Source: Desulfobulbaceae bacterium (lineage in GTDB: Bacteria > Desulfobacterota > Desulfobulbia > Desulfobulbales > Desulfocapsaceae). Taken from it: DNA of 42,625 bases. The stretch lies in contig WBUQ01000019.1 of the NCBI GenBank assembly GCA_008933635.1, positions 1 through 42,625 on the forward strand, written 5' to 3'. The position numbers were made by a program, and so were the translations under genes. Positions 27,167 to 35,463 of the stretch are shown here, in pieces (position 1 is the first letter of the stretch; each line of letters begins with the position of its first letter). The notes beneath the pieces are model-generated. The model ran no database searches, had not been told where the DNA came from, and was given only the letters and a program-made list of their open reading frames with translations.

Positions 27167-27225
27167 ATATTGCGTTTCTCTGCCGAAGACAGTGGTTCAT
27201 CGGATGATTTGCCTCGTCTTGAAGT

Positions 27226-27253
27226 ATCATAATAACGAAAAAGACATTTTCAA
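27226..27253 (-). promoter_or_regulatory. sigma-70 promoter of clpS-clpA
   Basis: Minus-strand TTGAAA (27253-27248), 16-base spacer, TATGAT (27231-27226) in an AT-rich island, about 60 bases before the clpS start codon. The -10 box is one mismatch from consensus. Confidence 0.75.
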
Positions 27254-27264
27254 TACTGAAAGCA

Positions 27265-27285
27265 GACGGGGGTGGCGAACCCGTC
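27265..27285 (-). terminator. possible terminator hairpin at the end of holA
   Basis: GACGGG and CCCGTC pair across a nine-base loop, overlapping the holA stop codon; the minus-strand sequence after the stem is TGCTTTC, a poor T tract. Confidence 0.3.
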
Positions 27286-28666
27286 ACCGGCTCCGGCCTT
27301 CCCTACGGGGTTTGCCGTCGAGCATGGCCAGGAACAGTTCCTCCAGGACCAGGCGCGGCGGCAGCGGTGAACCCTTGAGGCGATATTCGGCCGCCAGCAG
27401 CAGGCCCAGCCAGCGGCGGAGCATGGCGCCCGGAAAGGTGGCGGCGGTGGTGAAGCTCATGAACAGGGCATAGGGGTGGCCCTTGAACACCTCCGGCCAT
27501 TCCCCCGATTCCTTCAGTGCCGGCAGGTACTCGTTCTGGAACTGCCGGGCGTTCATCCCGCTGTGCCAGGGGGGGTGCGGGCGGAGCTGGAAGGAACGGA
27601 TCAGCAGCAGCCGGCGCAGGTAGTTGCGCATCGTGGCGAGGATCGCCAGGCCGTGGGTGCCGCTGTCCTGGAGACGATTGAGGATAGTCAGGGTGCGGCC
27701 GGTCTGTCGCTTGCCGAAGGCGTCGGTGAGTTCGTAGAGGGCGTCTTCCCGGTTCCTCGCCACCATCTGCTCGATGTCGGCACCGGTGACGGTCTGCCGC
27801 TCGCCCGCGAAGAAGGCCAGTTTCTCCGACTCCATCACCACTGCCACAGGGTGGAAGCCGACCCGATCGAAGAACAGGTCGAGGGCGGCGGTCTCAATCT
27901 TCTTGCCGAAACCGGCCAGGGTCTTCTGGGCCAGCTGCCGCAGGATATCCTTCTGCTCGTTCTGGGCTGCGGCGCCGGATCCGGCGGCCACCGCGCAATC
28001 GACCACCAGGCCGTGCTTTTTGATCGCGGCGAAGAGCTTCTGCCGGCGGTCGGCCTCCTCGACGGTGAGGATCATGATGTTCGCTGGCGGCAGGCCCTTT
28101 TCGATCACGGCCATGTACCGGTCCGCGATGCCGGGTTCCCTGCCGGCTGCAGCGATGAGGTGGCGGGAGCCGGCCACCAGCGCGTCGGCCCAGGCCAGGT
28201 CTTCAGCGGGCCTGGTGAACCCGAAAAGTTCCTGCCACTGTTCCGAGCTGAGTTCGCTGAACGGGGCGGCCGTCTCCTGGCCGAGGCCGGCGATCTGCAG
28301 CAGCGAGAGCAGCGGCCGCAGGGCGGTCTCGGGCCGGCCGCCGTCCCTGGCCTGGAGGGCCCTGCTCCAGATGGATTCGGCCGAGGTTTTTGACTGGAAG
28401 ACCCGGCTGTCGCCGATGCGGAAAATCTGTCGTCCCGGCAGCAGCGAGAAGCTGGTGATCCTGGCCAGGGTCTGCGCCGGATCCTCGAGATCGCCGTCGA
28501 TGGTGTGCACGGTTCCCGGAGCCCTGGCGAGGATCGCCTGCTGCAGCAGGTCGGCGGACTCGCGGGCGAGGTAGCGTTCGCCGATGCAGAGACAGACCTG
28601 CGGCGGATCGGTTTGCTGCAGCTCAGTGAGCAGTGCCGGCAGTTCGGCGCGTTTGATCAGAGGCAT
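27284..28666 (-). CDS. holA: DNA polymerase III delta subunit
   Basis: 460 residues, about 120 longer than most bacterial delta subunits. The N-terminal CLCIGERYLARESADLLQ and GDLEDPAQTLARITSFSLLPGRQIFRI, the later ANIMILTVEEADRRQKLF with KKHGLVVDC, and the C-terminal collar part (LYELTDAF, TLTILNRLQ, ILATMRNYLRRLLLIR) fit the delta fold that opens the sliding clamp. The extra length lies mainly in residues about 100-190, between the first two core blocks. The start codon is inside the 3' end of the upstream exported-protein gene (44-base overlap), so expression is coupled to it. Confidence 0.9.
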   Translation of the reverse strand: MPLIKRAELPALLTELQQTDPPQVCLCIGERYLARESADLLQQAILARAPGTVHTIDGDLEDPAQTLARITSFSLLPGRQIFRIGDSRVFQSKTSAESIWSRALQARDGGRPETALRPLLSLLQIAGLGQETAAPFSELSSEQWQELFGFTRPAEDLAWADALVAGSRHLIAAAGREPGIADRYMAVIEKGLPPANIMILTVEEADRRQKLFAAIKKHGLVVDCAVAAGSGAAAQNEQKDILRQLAQKTLAGFGKKIETAALDLFFDRVGFHPVAVVMESEKLAFFAGERQTVTGADIEQMVARNREDALYELTDAFGKRQTGRTLTILNRLQDSGTHGLAILATMRNYLRRLLLIRSFQLRPHPPWHSGMNARQFQNEYLPALKESGEWPEVFKGHPYALFMSFTTAATFPGAMLRRWLGLLLAAEYRLKGSPLPPRLVLEELFLAMLDGKPRREGRSR

Positions 28667-31112
28667 CGGATTGTGGTTTCAGGTCCATGATTTTATGGAG
28701 GATCGCCGGCAGCGATCCCGGCTGGAGGTAGTCCTCGGCACGATTTGCGTGAAAGATGCCGGCCGACTGGCGGGCGAGCTCTTCCCAGCTCAGCTCGCCG
28801 CCATTGCGGGCGATGATTTCAAGGAATTGCTGGTTGTACGGATTGTTCACCGTGGTCTTGCCGGTGCCGATGGTGGCCAGGATGTCGACGTTGTTGTGGA
28901 AAATCCGGTTGAGTTCCGAATAGGCGCGGATGCCGCCGCAGGAACCGATGCTGAGGAAGCGCTGCTTGGCCCGGAGGTCGGCGGCGGTGACGGTGCCCTT
29001 GGCCAGCAGCTCCTTCAGCGGGTCGATCAGTTGTTCCCGTCGCCAGTAGCTGTGGCCGCGCTGGGCGAACATCTCGCTGCCGCCCCTGAGGAACTGGGCG
29101 AGCAGCTGCTGCTGGGTCGCCTTGCCCTGATAGACGCAGACCGAGTGGGCGATCTCGATCCCGGATACCGTTCGGATCCAGTCGATGACCAGCGGCTGGG
29201 CGATGCTGAGCCTGAGCAGCCCGCCCAGTCCGTCTCCTCCAGCCCTGACGGTCCGTATCGCTGCCCGTGCCGATTCCGCGGTGGCGACAGGCAATCCGGC
29301 CAGGGAATAGCGGGAGGAGACCTCCGGCCGGTAGCCGTTGGCCAGCAGGGTGCGGCAGTTCGAGAGAAAGGAGGAGCGGCCGTCGTCGTCGTCCTGGAAC
29401 ACCGACAGGCTCCGCAGGCTGCCATCGGAGCGCCACTCGGCAAAGGGGGTGCGGGTGAACGGAGTCAGATCGATCTCGCCGAGGGTTGCGAGCATCTGCG
29501 CAATCCGGCCCCTGTCGTCGGGTGCCAGCAGCGTCGGGTATTCGCTGAGATAGTACTGGAGGATGATCCGCACCTGGCGGGAAAAAACGTTGTCGCCCCG
29601 TGCTGCGGCATCCAGCAGCAGGCCGGTGAGATAGGAGCGGGCCGGCGGTTCGATGGCCTCCAGCAGCCTGGCGAAGGTTGCCGAAAAAAGGATCAGGCTG
29701 AATTCGTTCTGCAGCGCCGAACGGGCGACCAGGTCGAGGACTTTTTTCTGCTTTGCCGGATCCGACGGAAAGAACACGGTCAGCTTGCCCTTCTGGGCCA
29801 GGCTGGCGATGCAGTCGGAGGCGAACAGGCTCTCCGGGTCGGTGGCGACGAGGAAAGACAGCAGGTCGTCGCCGTAGTCCGCTGCGATCCGGTTTTTCAG
29901 CACCGGCACCAGGATATCGCGGAACGAGGAGTCGTAGAGGTCGCTGCCGTAGGCCAGCAGGACGTAGATGTTGGCGCTGGTCAGTTCGATTGCAGTCTGC
30001 TTCCTGGCTGCCGCCGTCGCCTGGCGGAGGCTGGCGATTGCCCCGCCGCGGTCGCCGGCGGCAAGCAACCGGCGCATCTGCGGTGCGAACCGCTGCTGCA
30101 CGGCCGGATGGAGGCGTTGCATGAGGCCGAGCAGGCGCTCGCCGGAGTAGCTGGAAAGCGTCCCGCTGCCGATCTCCCGGCCGAGGTTGTCGGTGATGTC
30201 GTGGAGGTTGTTGATCTGCCACAGCGGATACTCCGAGGCGGCGGCGAAGACCTGCAGCAGCAGGGTCTTGTCCTTCTCCGGCAGCCGGCGGAAAGCCTGC
30301 TCCCGAGCCTTTTCGGGGATGCGGAAATACCCGTTGAGCCAGGAGGCCGCCAGTTTCGCCGTCATCTCCGGCAGCATGAACAGGCTGCGGGCATTCCAGG
30401 CGTCACTGGCTGTCAGGGACTGGATCTGCGCCATGCCGGCGAGAGCTTCACCGGGGGTGATCCGTTTGATCCGGCACTGCTGTTCGGCGGCCCAGCGCTG
30501 GCGTTCCCCCATGGCATCGACCAGGGTGAGCCCCTGGTCAACCTCTGCGGCAGAGATTCCGCGTACCGAAAACAGCCCGCCGGCGGCCCAGCGTCCGGGT
30601 TCGTCGAGACGATCGACCCTCTCGATCAGCCGGAAAAGGTCGCCCACGGTCATCGCCGCAACATCGGCCAGGCTGGCCAGCACCCGTGAACTGACGAAAT
30701 CGGCGGCCGCCAGACGCGCCAGTAGGCGCCAGCAGTCGGCGACGGTCGCCCCGTCGATGGCGACCAGCCTTTCGAGCAACGGCACGTGCTGGTAACGGAT
30801 CTTTCTGGCTGGCAGCTCGCGCAGTATGCGGCCGGCCTCTTCCCCGGTCATCCCCGGCAGGGCGCAGAAGGCACGCAGGGTCCGCATCTCGGTGTAGGTG
30901 AGGTTTTTGATCAGGTGCTGTTCCTCCGAGGCAGGAGGCCGGGCTGCACCGGGGAGGCCGGCATAGATCTCCAGGGTCGTGGTGTAGGCGGTGTCCCGGG
31001 CCGACCCGGCGGCATGAGCCGGGAGCAGGGACAGAGTGGCAAGGAGGAATATTGCGCCGCTGGTCAGGCCGGTATGGATCCGGGATGTCACAATCAGGTT
31101 GAGGAATGGCAT
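28623..31112 (-). CDS. large exported protein of unknown function with caspase-like His/Cys signature
   Basis: 829 residues. I do not recognise a named family. A long signal peptide (hydrophobic 17-31, cleavage near PAHAAGS) sends it to the periplasm or outside. Residues about 60-420 are helical and leucine/alanine-rich with repeated short units (ALPGMTGEEAGRILRELP, FSVRGISAAEVDQGL, MLPEMTAKLAASWL) that look like alpha-solenoid repeats. The C-terminal 250 residues differ: FAQRGHSYW (His687) and FLSIGSCGG (Cys725), 38 residues apart, each after a hydrophobic stretch, followed by VDILATIGTGKTTVNNP. This His-Gly / Cys spacing recalls clan CD (caspase-hemoglobinase fold) peptidases, but that is a hypothesis. 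It overlaps holA by 44 bases. Confidence 0.75.
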   Translation of the reverse strand: MPFLNLIVTSRIHTGLTSGAIFLLATLSLLPAHAAGSARDTAYTTTLEIYAGLPGAARPPASEEQHLIKNLTYTEMRTLRAFCALPGMTGEEAGRILRELPARKIRYQHVPLLERLVAIDGATVADCWRLLARLAAADFVSSRVLASLADVAAMTVGDLFRLIERVDRLDEPGRWAAGGLFSVRGISAAEVDQGLTLVDAMGERQRWAAEQQCRIKRITPGEALAGMAQIQSLTASDAWNARSLFMLPEMTAKLAASWLNGYFRIPEKAREQAFRRLPEKDKTLLLQVFAAASEYPLWQINNLHDITDNLGREIGSGTLSSYSGERLLGLMQRLHPAVQQRFAPQMRRLLAAGDRGGAIASLRQATAAARKQTAIELTSANIYVLLAYGSDLYDSSFRDILVPVLKNRIAADYGDDLLSFLVATDPESLFASDCIASLAQKGKLTVFFPSDPAKQKKVLDLVARSALQNEFSLILFSATFARLLEAIEPPARSYLTGLLLDAAARGDNVFSRQVRIILQYYLSEYPTLLAPDDRGRIAQMLATLGEIDLTPFTRTPFAEWRSDGSLRSLSVFQDDDDGRSSFLSNCRTLLANGYRPEVSSRYSLAGLPVATAESARAAIRTVRAGGDGLGGLLRLSIAQPLVIDWIRTVSGIEIAHSVCVYQGKATQQQLLAQFLRGGSEMFAQRGHSYWRREQLIDPLKELLAKGTVTAADLRAKQRFLSIGSCGGIRAYSELNRIFHNNVDILATIGTGKTTVNNPYNQQFLEIIARNGGELSWEELARQSAGIFHANRAEDYLQPGSLPAILHKIMDLKPQSDASDQTRRTAGTAH

Positions 31113-31170
31113 CGATGGCTGATCTGCATGAATCGGGGTGGAGTATCTGTCAAAGGCCTTTCGGCAGTGT

Positions 31171-31208
31171 AACGGATCGGCACGGTATTTTCATTACGGA
31201 TTGCACGG
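31171..31208. repeat. imperfect direct repeat in divergent intergenic region
   Basis: AACGGATCGGCACGG (31171-31185) and TACGGATTGCACGG (31195-31208) repeat with a period of about 24 bases, roughly 60-100 bases upstream of the exported-protein gene and about 90-125 bases upstream of the TolC-like gene promoter. A regulator binding site is possible. Confidence 0.35.
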
Positions 31209-31295
31209 CCTGTTCCGCTCCCGCATTAGATGGGGGCTGAGCCGGTAGTCATGCCCGTGCGAGACCGTGTCGATGAAAGAAATGGCACTGGCAAA

Positions 31296-31324
31296 TTGAC
31301 AGCAGCCGCCATGTAACGTACAAT
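31296..31324 (+). promoter_or_regulatory. near-consensus sigma-70 promoter of the TolC-like gene
   Basis: TTGACA (31296-31301, perfect), 17-base spacer, TACAAT (31319-31324, one mismatch), about 46 bases before the ATG at 31371. A second candidate, TTGTTC with TAATAT after 16 bases, overlaps just downstream (31324-31351). Confidence 0.75.
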
Positions 31325-31370
31325 TGTTCAACTTATCGAATCTTTTAATATTCTTTGCAATGGTTGTTGT

Positions 31371-32807
31371 ATGGCCGGTCATTATTTCAGAAAACCTGAT
31401 CCAGTTGGCCGCTGTCGGCATCTGCTGGCCGGTATAGCGTTGCTGGCGGGTATTCAGGCAGGGAGCTCGACCGCCCTCGTTCTGGTCGAAGGGGCTGTCG
31501 CGCCGGTCGCCGCGACAGCCGGCATCGTCACCAGGGACGTCATGATTGCCCAGGGGACGGGAGCTGCTGCGGGAGATGATGCTGGAGTCGCAGCCGGTAC
31601 GATGCCGGCTGCGACTGAGATGCCTTCTCTCGAGGCACAGGCATTGAGCCGTTTCGACGACTCCTTCCTCGCCGGAGTGGAGGGTGATCCCGCCCTGCGT
31701 TCCATCGGCACGATCATCCGGGAGATTGAAGAGCTGGAGAAGGGGTATCTAGAAGACCTGCAGGATGCCCGGTCCTCATACGGACTGTATGCCGTCGGTT
31801 CCTGGGACCATGATGCGCTGAACACCGAAAGGCGTTATGCCGCCGGACTGGAGTGGCGACTGTTCAACGACGGCTATGTCGAGGCGGTACGGAGCGACAG
31901 CCTGAAAGTCCTTCAGACCCGTCTCGAATTCTATCAGATGCGGGAGGATATGATCGCTCGCAAGCTCGATGAGGACCTCTATGTCCTGTCCGGCATCGAA
32001 AACCTCGTCAACCGGGCTCACGCCGAAGAGAAGGCCGCGGTTCTCGAGACCCTCCTGGCAAAGAGGAAGACCCAGCTGCAGCATGGATATACGACGGCAC
32101 TCGATGTCCTCAACCTCGAGCGTCAGCTCGCCGATGCCCGGCAAGGCAGCAGCTTCTACCGGGGGGAGGCCCAGGCCGGCCTCAGCCGGGAACAGCAGGG
32201 ACTGCTCAACGATCTTGAACGCCTGCAGCTGAAACCGGCCTCCGAACTCGCAAAAATCGGCAGGGAAAGATCCGGCAGTCTGCAGATCCAGGACAATTTC
32301 ATCGAACGTGCCGAATTTTTCCCGGCCTGGATCGACGATCTCGCCGTCGACCTGGAGGCCGGCCACAGTCGCGAATACTCTGAAGAGGAGCGGAATACGG
32401 TGGGCTTTACCATTGAAATTCCTCTGTCGCTGAACACCGAGCGCTCCTCGCTGGTCGAAACGCAGAAGCGCATCTATCGCTACCAGAAGGAGGCAGTCCA
32501 GCGCCGTCTGCAGCAGCAGACCGAGCGGCTGGGTTCGTTGTTCCGCTTCCAGCAGCAGCGGCTGCTGGCGCAGCAGCAGACATTGCAGCTGCTTGCCCGG
32601 ATGCGCGAAACCGATACGCGGAGAGAAGGGAACAGCATCCAGAAGTTTGAGGATGATCCGGCCCGCAGCCGGGAACTGCTGACAGTCAGCATCATCGATG
32701 CCAGGTACGAGTCCCTGCGCATCCGCCTGGCGATCTACGAGGTGATCCTGAAGCTTCTGGCCTTGACCCGTGAGGAGGATGTCACGGCGCTGTTTGCCGG
32801 AGGATGA
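31371..32807 (+). CDS. TolC-like outer-membrane factor for polysaccharide export
   Basis: 478 residues. The N-terminus has a hydrophobic stretch (about 18-38) fitting a signal peptide, then an alanine/glycine-rich low-complexity tract. The rest is long amphipathic helices in two halves: one about 95-290 (RFDDSFLAGVEGDPALRS to LLNDLERLQL), with RRYAAGLEWRLFNDGYVEA looking like a beta strand pair, and one about 310-470 with GFTIEIPLSLNTERSSLVETQKR as the matching second pair. That two-fold helix-strand-helix plan is typical of TolC/OprM proteins. No ribosome site precedes the ATG. Its 3' end overlaps by 26 bases the convergent synthase gene, whose partner carries an HlyD-type adaptor, so it most likely forms the exit channel for that synthase. 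Confidence 0.7.
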   Translation: MAGHYFRKPDPVGRCRHLLAGIALLAGIQAGSSTALVLVEGAVAPVAATAGIVTRDVMIAQGTGAAAGDDAGVAAGTMPAATEMPSLEAQALSRFDDSFLAGVEGDPALRSIGTIIREIEELEKGYLEDLQDARSSYGLYAVGSWDHDALNTERRYAAGLEWRLFNDGYVEAVRSDSLKVLQTRLEFYQMREDMIARKLDEDLYVLSGIENLVNRAHAEEKAAVLETLLAKRKTQLQHGYTTALDVLNLERQLADARQGSSFYRGEAQAGLSREQQGLLNDLERLQLKPASELAKIGRERSGSLQIQDNFIERAEFFPAWIDDLAVDLEAGHSREYSEEERNTVGFTIEIPLSLNTERSSLVETQKRIYRYQKEAVQRRLQQQTERLGSLFRFQQQRLLAQQQTLQLLARMRETDTRREGNSIQKFEDDPARSRELLTVSIIDARYESLRIRLAIYEVILKLLALTREEDVTALFAGG

Positions 32808-35463
32808 TATTATTGCCGGGCCCGTCCGGCGGGGCCCAGTTGGCGTCGTGGGGAGTCTCGGTGATCTCAGACCACTTGTGCTCCGGTGGAATGGCAAAGC
32901 GGATTTCTCTGACCAGATTGTGATGAGAATATCCACCGTGGAGGTTGATGTCGACTTCGGAGTAGATATTTTCGAGGATGTTGTAGGCGGAACTCCACTG
33001 GATGGTGATGTGGCGGATATCCCGCACCTCGCTGTCGCTGACCTTGCTCCTGAAGGCACGGGCCAGACGGAGATAGCCGCTGCCGCTCGCTCCCTTGTTC
33101 CATGCCCCCCTGATATCGAGGCCCGCGGCCGAGTTGCCGAACGAATTCTCGAACACCAGCGGATGTCGGCCCGCCGCGTGCAGGCCGACGTTCTCGACGC
33201 GGCAGAAGGCGGTCCAGATCAGCCTGAGCAGATCGAGCTGGTAGTCGGGGAAGAGGTTCTCGTAGCGATGTCTGACCTCCTCGATCCGCTGCCCCGGGAT
33301 TTCCTGGACCAGTGTCAGATCGCGGATCGTCACGTCGCGGATCAGCTCGGGCCTGATTACCTGGGTCTTGCCGGCGGCATACTCGATGTCGGGGGCGTGG
33401 TCGAAGAAGAGCAGCTGGTTGTTGCGTATTTCCTGGATCTGCACCATACTCTGCCGGATGATGGGCAGCTCTCTGCGCCAGCGTCTGCTGCCGATGCTGT
33501 CCAGAAATGCGTCGTCGTTGGCCTGCCTGAGCAGCAGGATGTCACCGGGGCGCACTTCGCCGGTAAGAGGCATTTCCATCACCGAACTGCCGGCGTCCAA
33601 GGCAGTGGTCAGCTTGCCGAGTTTTTTGCCGAAATCTCCGGTCACGGCGACGACGGCCTCGGCGGAGGTCATCATCGCCGAGGCGAGCACCGTCGATTCC
33701 CTGCCCTGGCCCTGCAGGGTTATGTGGGAGCGGGAAATGACGATGGGCACCGCGATGTCCAGTCTCCCTGACGGCAGCCTGATCACCGTGCCGTCCGCTG
33801 CGCCGGTGATCAGGCGATTGATGGCGGCGCCGTCATCGCGGCCGTCATCCGGCACCACTCCATGCTCGCGGGCGATGAGGACATCCGGCTCGGCGTCCTT
33901 CCGCACATTGACCGCGGCCTGCAGGGCATGGACATCGGGAAGGTTGAGAACCTGCTCGGTTACCAGCAGCGCAAAGAAGAATGCGGTGTAGGAGAGTCCC
34001 ATCAGCGTCCGGGGGAGAAACCGGGCCAGCGCATGGGGAATGGGGATGCTGTCGGCGGAGGCGTCCTGCTTCCTGCCGCCTTTGGACCATTTCTGGTCGG
34101 CCAGGTGAAAGAAGGCCCTGATCTTGATTATCGAGCCGACCCACTGGTTGTAGAGCATGATCGGGATGGTCAGCAGACTGACCGGGTGGCCGTTGAAGGC
34201 GATGGTTAACATCTGGATGGTTCTGACAATCAGAATCCAGGCGATGAAGATCGGCAGGTAAATGAAATTCTTGAACAATGCCAAGATGGTAGCCCCGGCG
34301 ATCCCCACCAGCGAAGTCCACATCGAGATCCGCTGGTCGAGGATACAGATCCAGATGAACAGGCTGGTCTTCCGCCAGCCGAGCGCCAGGGCGCGGCCGT
34401 TGTTGCGCAGAGTGTTGCCGTACCAGCGGTAGGGCAGGCTGGTGCTGAGCTCGATGAAGCGGGCGTCGCGGCTTTCCAGCGAATAGCAGATGGCGTCGGG
34501 GATGTAGAGCATATCCCAGCCTTCCTTGAGCAGGTAGAACCAGCTGCTCTTGTCGTCGCCCATCAGGAAGCGGAAACGGCCGTGCAGCGGGTGGGTGAGG
34601 ATGTCGTTTTCGATCATCGTGATGCAGTCCTCCCTCACAACGATGCTCGAGCGGAAGATCGAGAAGCGGCCGGTCAGGGTCAGGACCTTGCGCGACAGGG
34701 AGTGGGACTGGAAGAGGATATGGCGCTGGCCGAACTTGAGGTTGAACCAGTCCTTGTACCACTGCGACCGGGTGTTGATGTAGGCGAGCTCGTTGGTGGT
34801 GACCGCCCCGAGACGCGTGTCGAGGCAGAACAGCGGCAGGGTCTTGGCGAGAAGGCCTGGTTCGAGATAGCTGTCGCCGTCCATGAACACGGTGACGCTG
34901 GAGTCGGCATCGAGTCCCTTGTCGTTGTAGCGCCGGGCCACGGCCCGCAGGGCATGGCCCATGGCGATCCGTTTGCCCCTGCGCTGGCGCTGCAGCACCA
35001 ACTCCACCTTGTGCCGTGCCGGATGGGCTTCGTAGGCCGCCGAGATGACCGCGTCGTCCTGCTCCGATCCTGTCGAGACGACGAGCGTGGCGCGGCTCGG
35101 GATACTGCTCAGCTCCGACATGATCGAGAAGAAGGTCTCCGAGCTGACCCACGGCTCCTCGTTGTAGGATGGGATGATGAAGAACAGGTGCTCGGGGAAG
35201 ATACCTTTCCTGGCCGCCTCCTGTACCCTGCCGGCAAGTCGCCTGTAGACGATGAAGCGATAGACGAGGGCCCGGCAGTAATGCGTCACCTGCCAACTGT
35301 AGCGCCATGTCGCGAACAGGCCGATGGTGATCAGGGTCTCGTTTTTCACAAAGTAGAAATAGGGCCAGAGGCTGATGCCGATGGTCAGGGCCAGTGCCAG
35401 GTAGAATACTGCCGGTCCGATAGCGGAAACCAGGCCTTCGCGTCTACCGAACCGTTTCAGCAT
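32782..35463 (-). CDS. Alg8-like glycosyltransferase fused to a right-handed beta-helix domain
   Basis: 893 residues. Residues 1-510 are a family 2 processive glycosyltransferase closely resembling Alg8, the alginate polymerase: FIIPSYNEEPWV, Asp195-Gly-Asp197 (VFMDGDSYLEPG), LGAVTTNELAYI, LTGRFSIFRSSIVV, MGDDKSSWFYLL (Asp303-Asp304) and PYRWYGNTLRNN (Arg346-Trp347). Two N-terminal and about four C-terminal membrane helices frame the catalytic part. After the last helix (about 484-507) comes a domain of about 370 residues opening like pectate-lyase-type beta-helices (DDGAAINRLITG, VIRLPSGRLDIAVPIVI, ITLQGQGRESTVL) and ending with strand-rich repeats (DIRHITIQWSSAYNILENIY, LHGGYSHHNL). It should sit in the periplasm and may bind, cut or epimerise the nascent chain. 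The ATG follows GGAGG and overlaps the upstream PilZ-HlyD gene by 20 bases. Confidence 0.88.
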   Translation of the reverse strand: MLKRFGRREGLVSAIGPAVFYLALALTIGISLWPYFYFVKNETLITIGLFATWRYSWQVTHYCRALVYRFIVYRRLAGRVQEAARKGIFPEHLFFIIPSYNEEPWVSSETFFSIMSELSSIPSRATLVVSTGSEQDDAVISAAYEAHPARHKVELVLQRQRRGKRIAMGHALRAVARRYNDKGLDADSSVTVFMDGDSYLEPGLLAKTLPLFCLDTRLGAVTTNELAYINTRSQWYKDWFNLKFGQRHILFQSHSLSRKVLTLTGRFSIFRSSIVVREDCITMIENDILTHPLHGRFRFLMGDDKSSWFYLLKEGWDMLYIPDAICYSLESRDARFIELSTSLPYRWYGNTLRNNGRALALGWRKTSLFIWICILDQRISMWTSLVGIAGATILALFKNFIYLPIFIAWILIVRTIQMLTIAFNGHPVSLLTIPIMLYNQWVGSIIKIRAFFHLADQKWSKGGRKQDASADSIPIPHALARFLPRTLMGLSYTAFFFALLVTEQVLNLPDVHALQAAVNVRKDAEPDVLIAREHGVVPDDGRDDGAAINRLITGAADGTVIRLPSGRLDIAVPIVISRSHITLQGQGRESTVLASAMMTSAEAVVAVTGDFGKKLGKLTTALDAGSSVMEMPLTGEVRPGDILLLRQANDDAFLDSIGSRRWRRELPIIRQSMVQIQEIRNNQLLFFDHAPDIEYAAGKTQVIRPELIRDVTIRDLTLVQEIPGQRIEEVRHRYENLFPDYQLDLLRLIWTAFCRVENVGLHAAGRHPLVFENSFGNSAAGLDIRGAWNKGASGSGYLRLARAFRSKVSDSEVRDIRHITIQWSSAYNILENIYSEVDINLHGGYSHHNLVREIRFAIPPEHKWSEITETPHDANWAPPDGPGNNIILRQTAP

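Noticed and set aside
28584-30689. 701-residue open frame on the + strand opposite the exported protein
   Set aside because: Antisense shadow. The minus-strand frame has a signal peptide, repeats and a conserved-looking C-terminus, whereas this one has none.
31113-31370. c-di-GMP riboswitch upstream of the TolC-like gene
   Set aside because: Looked for because of the PilZ partner; the conserved GEMM core sequences are absent, so the short leader after the promoter is plain.
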